Below, in pieces: positions 58,211 through 64,000 of a stretch of DNA of 64,000 bases. Position 1 is the stretch's first letter; each line of letters begins with the position of its first letter. The stretch spans positions 1,550,001 through 1,614,000 of the forward strand of contig NZ_VMBG01000001.1 of assembly GCF_007559335.1 (NCBI RefSeq), read 5' to 3'. The DNA is from Rariglobus hedericola (GTDB lineage Bacteria; Verrucomicrobiota; Verrucomicrobiia; Opitutales; Opitutaceae). Under the pieces are notes generated by a model, which did not search any database, was not told the DNA's origin, and saw nothing but the letters and a program-made list of their open reading frames with translations. The position numbers were made by a program, and so were the translations under genes.

Positions 58211-60580
58211 ATGCGTTTCCCGTTTACCCCGATCTGGGCGTTCGCGTTGCTTTGCACCGCGCTCATCGCAGAGCCCATTGACACATTGATCACGGCCAGC
58301 GACCTGCTCAAAATCTCCTATCCCGCCTCTCCGGTCATCTCGCCCGATGGCCAAAAAATCGCCTACACGGTGCGCACGATGGAAGCGCCGGACTCCGGCG
58401 ACATCGCCTATCGCAACCGTCTCTGGCTGGCCTCGGTCGATGGTGACATCGCCCCCCGCGAGTTGTTGGCCGCCGGCACCAATGCGCACCAACCCGCCTG
58501 GCATCCTTCGGGTGATCGCATCGCCTACGTCCGCCCCGAAGCTGACGACCGCGCCCGCATCTGGGTGCTCCCGCTCAACGGAAGCGACGCGTATGCCGTG
58601 ACGCCTCCTCTGCGCGATGCCGCCACGCCCCTGTGGTCGCCCGACGGCACCCGCCTGCTTTTCACCGCCACCGTCACCTACGACGAAGTCAAAACCTCCC
58701 TCGAAAAAAACAAATCCGCCGTCACCTCGCCCGCTTGGGCACTCGAAAAGCCCGCGCTGCCCCCCGCCCCGCCCCAACCCGTTGACCCGAAAACCGCCGC
58801 GAAACCTGACGCCAAAAAACCCGCTCCCGCCAAACCCGTTCCGCCCCCAGCGCCTCCCTCACCGGACGGCACACTCACCGACCGCCGCTCATGGCTCTCG
58901 TTAAACGAAAACCGCGATAACCCCGCCGTCAGTCACCGGCTCGATCTCACCACCAGCCCTGATGCCGACGACCACCCGCGCTTCACCCACCTCTTTGTCG
59001 TCGAACGCGCCGGCGCCGCCCCCATCGACCTCACTCCGGGTTACCGTTCGCATACCCACGCCACGTGGTCGCCCGATGGCAAAACCATCGTGTGCAACGG
59101 CCCGTCGAGCGACACCGAGCACCCCGATCGTATCAACACCACCCAGCTCTTCATCTTGAACGCCGACGGCACGGGCTTCCGTCCGTTGCTCGCATCCGAC
59201 GACTATTCCCTCGATTACCCCGTGGTTTCGCCTGACGGCACCCAAGTCGCCTTCACCGCCCAACCCGACAAAGATCCCGCTGATCTTAGCTACGGTCAGA
59301 CGCGCATCGCCACCGCCAGCCTCGACGCTCCCAAGCTGAAGCTGCTCACCGAAAAATTCGACCGTTCCGCCGACCGCCCGCAATGGTCTGCCGACGGCAA
59401 GTTCCTCTACTTCACCGCCGAAACAAACGGCGGCCTCGCCCTTCATCGCATGGCCTCCTCGGGCGGAAACCCCGAGCGTATCACCTCTACGGATACTTGG
59501 GTCAGCAGCTGGTCGGCCGGCAAAGACGATCTCGCGATGGTCATCGGCCGTTCCACCAACCCCGGCGAACTCTATCGCACCCGCCTCACCGGAAAATCCT
59601 CACGCATTCTCACCTCCCACAACAGCGAATGGCTGCGTGACAAAAAAACGTCCTCCCCCGAGCGCCGGAAACTCAAACAACCCGACGGCACCGAAATCGA
59701 ATACTGGGTCGTAAAACCACCCTACCTCGAAGGCGGTTTCTATTATCCACTACTCGTCATGGTTCACGGCGGCCCCGCTTCGATGTGGGGACCGGGCAAT
59801 CCTTCCGTGTGGCACGACATCCAGTTTTTCGCCGCGCGTGGCTACGGGGTGGTCTATGTGAATCCCCGCGGCTCCTCCGGCTACGGCGCCAAATTCCAAC
59901 GCGCCAGTTTTCAAAACTGGGGCCCCGGCCCCGCCGGCGACGTTCTCGCCGCGGCCACCGCGGTCGCCAAGGAAAACTGGGTCGATTCAGACCGCCAGGT
60001 CATCCTCGGCGGAAGTTATGGCGGCTATCTCACGGCGTGGATCATTTCCACCGATCAACGCTTCAAAGCCGCCGTCGCCGCCCGCGGTGTGTATGACCTG
60101 ACGACGTTCCTCGGCGAAGGCGACGCCTGGCCGCTCGTGCCGTGGCATTTTGGCGGTTATCCGTGGCAGCCCGAAATTCGCAAACTCCTCGACGCCCAAT
60201 CCCCCATTACTCGCGCCGACTCGATTCGCACCCCGCTGCTCATCAAGCAAAACGACGCCGATCACCAGACCGGCACCGCGCAAGGCGAGTTGCTCTACCG
60301 CAGCCTAAAAATCCTCAAGCGCCCCGTCGAGCTTGTGCGCTACCCGCGTGCCTCGCACAACCTCAGCCGCAGCGGCGAGCCTGCGCAGCGCATCGATCGT
60401 CTCGTTCGTTTCGACGAGTTCTTCCAACGCTTCATCGGCACACCCGCGCAGCCTATCCCTCTGCCGCCGATCCCGCCCGCGCCTTCCCCGACTCCGACCC
60501 CGCCACCGGCGTCCAAACCGCCCGAGGAAAAAGATAAAAAAGCTCCCGCCCCCGACATGATGATGATGTCCGGAAGTTAG
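58211..60580 (+). CDS. S9-family prolyl-oligopeptidase-type peptidase
   Basis: 789 residues with a signal peptide (about 1-20, ALLCTALIAEP). A seven-bladed beta-propeller (about 35-500) has repeated WSPDG, SPDGT blade turns. A Pro/Lys-rich insert lies at about 180-225 (PAPPQPVDPKTAAKPDAKKPAP-like). The alpha/beta-hydrolase domain has Ser602 in GGSYGGY, Asp682 or Asp684 in NDADH and His716 in RASHN. So the catalytic triad is complete, as in acylaminoacyl peptidase/DPP-like exported enzymes. The last 50 residues are Pro-rich. ATG 58211 is used. Confidence 0.9.
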   Translation: MRFPFTPIWAFALLCTALIAEPIDTLITASDLLKISYPASPVISPDGQKIAYTVRTMEAPDSGDIAYRNRLWLASVDGDIAPRELLAAGTNAHQPAWHPSGDRIAYVRPEADDRARIWVLPLNGSDAYAVTPPLRDAATPLWSPDGTRLLFTATVTYDEVKTSLEKNKSAVTSPAWALEKPALPPAPPQPVDPKTAAKPDAKKPAPAKPVPPPAPPSPDGTLTDRRSWLSLNENRDNPAVSHRLDLTTSPDADDHPRFTHLFVVERAGAAPIDLTPGYRSHTHATWSPDGKTIVCNGPSSDTEHPDRINTTQLFILNADGTGFRPLLASDDYSLDYPVVSPDGTQVAFTAQPDKDPADLSYGQTRIATASLDAPKLKLLTEKFDRSADRPQWSADGKFLYFTAETNGGLALHRMASSGGNPERITSTDTWVSSWSAGKDDLAMVIGRSTNPGELYRTRLTGKSSRILTSHNSEWLRDKKTSSPERRKLKQPDGTEIEYWVVKPPYLEGGFYYPLLVMVHGGPASMWGPGNPSVWHDIQFFAARGYGVVYVNPRGSSGYGAKFQRASFQNWGPGPAGDVLAAATAVAKENWVDSDRQVILGGSYGGYLTAWIISTDQRFKAAVAARGVYDLTTFLGEGDAWPLVPWHFGGYPWQPEIRKLLDAQSPITRADSIRTPLLIKQNDADHQTGTAQGELLYRSLKILKRPVELVRYPRASHNLSRSGEPAQRIDRLVRFDEFFQRFIGTPAQPIPLPPIPPAPSPTPTPPPASKPPEEKDKKAPAPDMMMMSGS

Positions 60581-60629
60581 TCTCCTTCATCGGCATCACC
60601 TCACTCGAAACCCTAAATCAACCTGAGCC

Positions 60630-61643
60630 ATGAATGCCGAAATCCCCATCGTCACGCCGCTGGCCGCTTCCGACAACACCCTCAATCGCCTGCTGGAGAA
60701 CCCCGCCGCGATTTTCCCGCCCGAGCTCACGGTGCACGAAGCCACCGAGCGCATTCGTGAAATCATCAAGACGCACTTCGTCACCTACGTTTACGTGACC
60801 GATCGCGACAACCGCCTGCTCGGCATCGTGACCATGCGCGATCTCTTGCTCGCCGCGCCCGACACGCGACTCGACACGATTATGCTTCACGATCCGTTCC
60901 TCTTGAAACCGGACATGCCGCTCATGGACGCGATCAAACTCACCGTGAACAAACACTTCCCGTGTTATCCGGTTTGTGATGACGACGGCCGTCTGGCCGG
61001 CATCGTATGGGGCGCGAAATTATTCGCCGCGCAGGCCATCGAGATCAGTGCGCAAGCCGGCAGCATGGTCGGCGTGGACAAGGAAGAACACACCACGACG
61101 CACTGGAAGCGCAGTTTCCGTTTCCGCCATCCGTGGTTGCTGATCAACCTCGTGACCGCGGGCATGGCCGCCAGCGTCGTCGGCGCATTTCAAGGCTCCA
61201 TCAGCAAAATCGTCGCGCTCGCCGTATTCCTTCCGTTGATCGCCGGTCAATCCGGCAACACCGGTTGCCAATCCCTCGCCGTCGCCTTGCGCGGCATGAC
61301 TCTCGGCGAACTCAAACCGGGACGCGCACGCTTCCTCCTCGCCAAGGAAGCCATCCTCGGCGCCCTCAACGGTTTCGTGGTCGGCATACTCGCCGGCATC
61401 GGCATGTGGATGTTCGCCACGTCGCAACACACGGCTGAACCTCCGCTCATCCTAGGCATCACCGTGTGCATGGCCATGACCATCGCCTGCACCGCCAGCA
61501 GCATGGCCGGCGTGATGGTTCCTGTCATCCTCCGCCGTTGCGGTGCCGACCCCGTGACGGCCTCCAGCATCTTCGTCACCACGTCGAACGACATTATCAG
61601 CATGGGATGTTTTCTCGGATTGGCCACATTGCTGCTGTTATAG
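60630..61643 (+). CDS. mgtE: Short MgtE-type magnesium transporter
   Basis: 337 residues, against about 450 in standard MgtE. Residues 20-145 are two CBS domains (YVTDRDNRLLGIVTMRDLL, YPVCDDDGRLAGIV). Residues about 170-337 are the five-helix MgtE channel domain with PLIAGQSGNTGCQSLAVALRG, the pore-forming signature, and FVTTSNDIISMGCFLG at the end. The N-terminal superhelical MgtE_N domain that contributes to Mg2+ gating is missing. It stands 49 bp after the peptidase and before cytidine deaminase. Mg2+ or other divalent transport is likely, with altered gating. Confidence 0.88.
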   Translation: MNAEIPIVTPLAASDNTLNRLLENPAAIFPPELTVHEATERIREIIKTHFVTYVYVTDRDNRLLGIVTMRDLLLAAPDTRLDTIMLHDPFLLKPDMPLMDAIKLTVNKHFPCYPVCDDDGRLAGIVWGAKLFAAQAIEISAQAGSMVGVDKEEHTTTHWKRSFRFRHPWLLINLVTAGMAASVVGAFQGSISKIVALAVFLPLIAGQSGNTGCQSLAVALRGMTLGELKPGRARFLLAKEAILGALNGFVVGILAGIGMWMFATSQHTAEPPLILGITVCMAMTIACTASSMAGVMVPVILRRCGADPVTASSIFVTTSNDIISMGCFLGLATLLLL

Positions 61644-61671
61644 CCGTCATCGTCCAAGCATCCCTGTCTTC

Positions 61672-62079
61672 ATGAAAATTTCCGCCACCCTTCTCACCCG
61701 CCTCGAACGTCTCGCCCGCCGCGCGGCCAAAACTTCGTATTCGCCCTACTCGCAATTCGCCGTGGGCGCCGCCCTCGTCGCCGGATCCGGCAAAGTCTAT
61801 ACCGGTTGCAACGTCGAGAATGCCTCCTACGGCCTGTGCAACTGCGCCGAGCGCACCGCGATCTTCACCGCCGCCGCCGCAGGCGAACGAAAGATCACCT
61901 GTGTGGTCGTCTACACCTCCACCGAATCCGCCACGCCTCCGTGCGGCGCGTGCCGTCAGGTCATCAATGAATTCGGCCCGCAGGCCCGCGTCATCTCCAT
62001 TTGCGATTCCGACGAGCGCATCGAAACCACGCTCGATGCGCTGCTGCCCGGCGCTTTCGGTCCGGCCAACCTGCTCTGA
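61672..62079 (+). CDS. cdd: Cytidine deaminase
   Basis: 135 residues, the homotetrameric size. SPYSQFAVGAALV, GCNVENASYGLCNCAERTAI (first Zn Cys and catalytic Glu in CAE) and TPPCGACRQVINEFG (two Zn Cys). All three Cys ligands are there. It deaminates cytidine and deoxycytidine in salvage. It is 28 bp after mgtE and convergent with hisS, with a GC hairpin in the gap. Confidence 0.95.
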   Translation: MKISATLLTRLERLARRAAKTSYSPYSQFAVGAALVAGSGKVYTGCNVENASYGLCNCAERTAIFTAAAAGERKITCVVVYTSTESATPPCGACRQVINEFGPQARVISICDSDERIETTLDALLPGAFGPANLL

Positions 62080-62084
62080 TTCAA

Positions 62085-62105
62085 CCGCCGCGCAGATCGC
62101 GGCGG
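62085..62105. terminator. GC hairpin between convergent cdd and hisS
   Basis: CCGCCGCG (62085-62092) pairs perfectly with CGCGGCGG (62098-62105) around CAGAT. It is between the stop codons of two convergent genes, so it may end both transcripts. There is no U-run on either side, which weakens the call. Confidence 0.45.
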
Positions 62106-62111
62106 CGTCAC

Positions 62112-63434
62112 TTACTCCGCACCCGCCGAGAAGAAATCGCGCACCATCGCCGCGACTTGATCACAGGGCACGTCCATCTCGGTGCGCGCACCGAGGTCGC
62201 GCACTTTGACCACACCCTTGGCGAGTTCATCGCCACCATAGATGAGCGCGAGTTTCGCGCCCGCCTCGGTCGCGGCTTTGAACTGTTTTCCAAAGGCCAG
62301 ATCCTTGAGCGGATACTCGACGCGAAAGCCGTTCGCACGCAGCGCATGGATATCGGCAAACGCCGCCGCACGCTCCGCCTCGCCGCCCCCGATCACCGCA
62401 TAAATATCCGTAGAGTTGGCGAAGGTCGGCATCAGACCGCGTTGCTCCAGCAACAGCGCCATGGTCACGTCACCGATCGCAAAGCCCACGGCCGGCAAAG
62501 CCGGTCCGCCGAGCTTCTGCACCAGATCATCGTAACGTCCGCCGCCCGCGATCGCGCGCAGCTCGCCTTTGCGATCAAACGCCTCGAACACGAAGCCCGT
62601 ATAATAGGCGAGGCCGCGCACGACGCCGAAATCCACCTCGATGAATTCCGCCAGGCCCATGGACTGGAGCCCGCCGAGCAGCTTGCGCCAGTCGGCCAGA
62701 CGCGCGGCGATTTTTTCGCCGGCGATGGACGCGAGCGTCTCTTCGAGCACGGCCAGGCTCTTCACTTTCAGGAAGGCGATGATCTTGTCTTTTTTCTCCG
62801 GCTCGAGCGCGCCGTGCGCCTCGATATAGCCCTTGAAGGCATCTTCGCCGACCTTCTCGTATTTATCGATCGCACCGAGAATGGAGCGCGTCTGCGCCTC
62901 GTCGAAGCCGAGCGCTTCGAGGTAATAAAACCACAGATTGCGGTCGCTCAGGCGCACATAAAAATCCTGCGCCGAAAGTCCGAAGCCGCGGATCGACTGC
63001 ACGAGCAGCGCGATGAGCTCGATCTCGGCCTCCGGACCGGGTTCGCCGAAGATGTCGCAGTTGTATTGGAAAAATGCGCGCTCACGGCCCTTCTGCGCGC
63101 GTTCGTAGCGGTAGAATTCCGCGATGCTGAACCACTTGATCGGACGCTTGAGCGCGTTGGCTTTGGCGCCGACAAGACGGCAGACCGTCGGGGTCATCTC
63201 GGGACGCAGCGCGACCTCGCGGCCGCCCTTGTCGGTGAAACTGAAAAGCTGCGTTTCGATTTCGTCGCCCGACTTGGCCTTGTAGAGATCGAGCGGCTCC
63301 AGCACGGGCGCATCGTATTCTTGAAATCCAAACGTGTGCGCAGTCTGCCGCCACAAGCGGAACACATGATTCCGGCGCGCGAACGCATCGGGATAGAACT
63401 CACGAAAACCGGGCAATGACTGAAACTGGGCCAT
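62112..63434 (-). CDS. hisS: Histidyl-tRNA synthetase
   Basis: 440 residues. Class II motif 2 reads KWFSIAEFYRYERAQKGRERAFFQYNCDIFG (in part) and LRPEMTPTVCRLV. The histidine-binding LAYYTGFVFEAF and motif 3 GGGRYDDLVQKLGGPALPAVGFAIG are evident. A C-terminal anticodon-binding domain runs from about 345. It charges tRNA-His. The ATG at 63434 is selected because the class II core starts there; the longer frame to 63533 runs through the HU terminator. Confidence 0.95.
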   Translation of the reverse strand: MAQFQSLPGFREFYPDAFARRNHVFRLWRQTAHTFGFQEYDAPVLEPLDLYKAKSGDEIETQLFSFTDKGGREVALRPEMTPTVCRLVGAKANALKRPIKWFSIAEFYRYERAQKGRERAFFQYNCDIFGEPGPEAEIELIALLVQSIRGFGLSAQDFYVRLSDRNLWFYYLEALGFDEAQTRSILGAIDKYEKVGEDAFKGYIEAHGALEPEKKDKIIAFLKVKSLAVLEETLASIAGEKIAARLADWRKLLGGLQSMGLAEFIEVDFGVVRGLAYYTGFVFEAFDRKGELRAIAGGGRYDDLVQKLGGPALPAVGFAIGDVTMALLLEQRGLMPTFANSTDIYAVIGGGEAERAAAFADIHALRANGFRVEYPLKDLAFGKQFKAATEAGAKLALIYGGDELAKGVVKVRDLGARTEMDVPCDQVAAMVRDFFSAGAE

Positions 63435-63516
63435 GGAAATGGAGAAATTGAAAACCGCCGCCGCCGAGGGCGAATCTAAAACACGAACCGCTTCACCGTT
63501 GAAATTACACGGACAC

Positions 63517-63541
63517 AAAAAAAGCCGGCCCAAAGGCCGGC
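63517..63541 (-). terminator. Intrinsic terminator after the HU gene
   Basis: GCCGGCC (63524-63530) pairs with GGCCGGC (63535-63541) around CAAA. Seven A at 63517-63523 give the U-run on the minus strand. It ends the HU transcript 43 nt after its stop, upstream of hisS. Confidence 0.85.
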
Positions 63542-63583
63542 CTAGCTAGAAGTGACTAGATTTCGTTGGATCGCGTCGCCTGC

Positions 63584-63892
63584 TCAGAGCTTGGCGATGT
63601 CGATCTTCTTGAGCATCTGCTTTAGGATCTTGCCGGCCTTGAACTTGACGACGGCGCGCTCGGGGATGACGACCTCGGCTTCGGGCTTGTTCGGATTGCG
63701 ACCGATGCGGGACTTGCGACGCTGCACTTCGAGGACGCCGAAGTTACGAAGTTCCACATTACGGCCATCAGCCAAGGCCTTCTGGATGATGTCGAGGGTC
63801 AGCTGCACAGTCGCGACAACTTCCTTTTGGGGGAAGGCGGTCTTTTCGTAGATTTCGAGAACGATCTCACGTTTGGTCAGGTTGTTGGACAT
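63584..63892 (-). CDS. HU/IHF-family DNA-binding protein
   Basis: 102 residues. LTKREIVLEIYEKTAFPQ and VVATVQLTLDIIQKALADG form the dimer helices, VELRNFGVLEVQRRKSRIGRNP the strand and arm leading to the DNA-binding beta-arm with the RNP motif, and FKAGKILKQMLKKI the last helix. It looks closer to IHF-alpha-like HU of Gram-negative bacteria, with NFGxxxVRRKxxRxGRNP. It compacts and bends DNA. A clear sigma-70 promoter at 63931-63959 and a downstream terminator show a single-gene transcript. Confidence 0.95.
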   Translation of the reverse strand: MSNNLTKREIVLEIYEKTAFPQKEVVATVQLTLDIIQKALADGRNVELRNFGVLEVQRRKSRIGRNPNKPEAEVVIPERAVVKFKAGKILKQMLKKIDIAKL

Positions 63893-63930
63893 AGTGTTTT
63901 TTCCTTTTTTAAGCGATGCGGGTTTATCTA

Positions 63931-63959
63931 AGTTATTTCCCAGTCTTTAATTACGTCAA
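63931..63959 (-). promoter_or_regulatory. Sigma-70 promoter of the HU gene
   Basis: On the minus strand TTGACG (63954-63959) and ATAACT (63931-63936) are 17 nt apart; shifting by one gives TAACTT. The region is much richer in A/T than the rest of the window. A purine-rich AAGGAAA lies just before the ATG at 63892 and would serve as ribosome binding site. Confidence 0.65.
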
Positions 63960-64000
63960 CCATCAGAACGGTTTTAATTGCAAAAAAAGCGTAAAAATCG

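Noticed and set aside
62001-63419. 472-codon plus-strand frame opposite hisS
   Set aside because: Antisense shadow of a certain aminoacyl-tRNA synthetase gene.
1-64000. CRISPR arrays, insertion sequences, prophage, rRNA, integrase or attachment sites
   Set aside because: No spaced direct repeats, transposase, phage or integrase genes were seen; the only tRNA, at 36392-36477, is not flanked by an integrase or a repeated 3' end.

Overview
The window is GC-rich, gene-dense chromosomal DNA with few gaps, no rRNA, no insertion sequence and no CRISPR array. High GC, an HU/IHF-type protein, citramalate synthase, a serA-plsY-hom-lysC-thrC run, DUF4197 and LpxH-like metallophosphatases, and DevBCA-like and Stealth-type surface genes together suggest a Gram-negative Verrucomicrobiota bacterium, most likely Opitutaceae. 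That assignment is inferred from gene content only.

Layout. 1-5.3 kb: tail of an LpxH-like phosphatase, a small heat-shock protein, and a minus-strand group (LolA-like protein, YhcH-type protein, rRNA methylase RlmJ, DUF4197 protein), then a second metallophosphatase. 5.4-14.0 kb: accessory surface-glycan/lipid genes on alternating strands: a cyclic-peptide-type ABC exporter, a GT-A-like protein, a fucosyltransferase-like protein, a eukaryotic-looking CDP-alcohol phosphotransferase, a GINT1-N beta-propeller protein, a TVP38 membrane protein, a Stealth phosphotransferase and a GT4 glycosyltransferase. 14.1-20.1 kb: TolC + DevB + two different DevC permeases + a DevA ATPase fused to a cyclic-nucleotide-binding domain, matching the layout of the heterocyst-glycolipid exporter. 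20.1-31.3 kb: what reads as an inositol-sphingolipid locus. One strand carries an AT-less KS-ACP-DH-oxoamine-synthase megaprotein, a GNAT-like protein, an IPC-synthase-like PAP2 domain fused to a glycosyltransferase, and another glycosyltransferase. The other strand carries a KDSR-like 3-ketosphinganine reductase, a CDP-alcohol phosphatidyltransferase and a LicD protein. A convergent inositol-3-phosphate synthase closes the group.

31.5-64 kb is mostly core: a secreted clan-A glycosidase, a SurA-like isomerase, RadC, tRNA-Tyr, cardiolipin synthase, a MacAB-like efflux operon, citramalate synthase, two class III nucleotide cyclases flanking an HD phosphohydrolase, a chemoreceptor, the thr/lys/ser cluster, HD and dGTPase hydrolases, an S9 peptidase, a short MgtE, cytidine deaminase, HisS and HU.

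How it may work together (inference): serine plus an acyl or polyketide chain is condensed by the megasynthase, reduced by the KDSR-like enzyme and N-acylated, perhaps by the GNAT-like protein. Inositol phosphate from Ino1 is loaded onto a lipid by the CDP-alcohol transferase and moved to ceramide by the PAP2 domain. The flanking transferases could decorate the head group, and the adjacent DevBCA-TolC system could carry the product to the outer membrane. A cyclic-nucleotide domain on its ATPase and two cyclases about 23 kb away suggest second-messenger gating of export.
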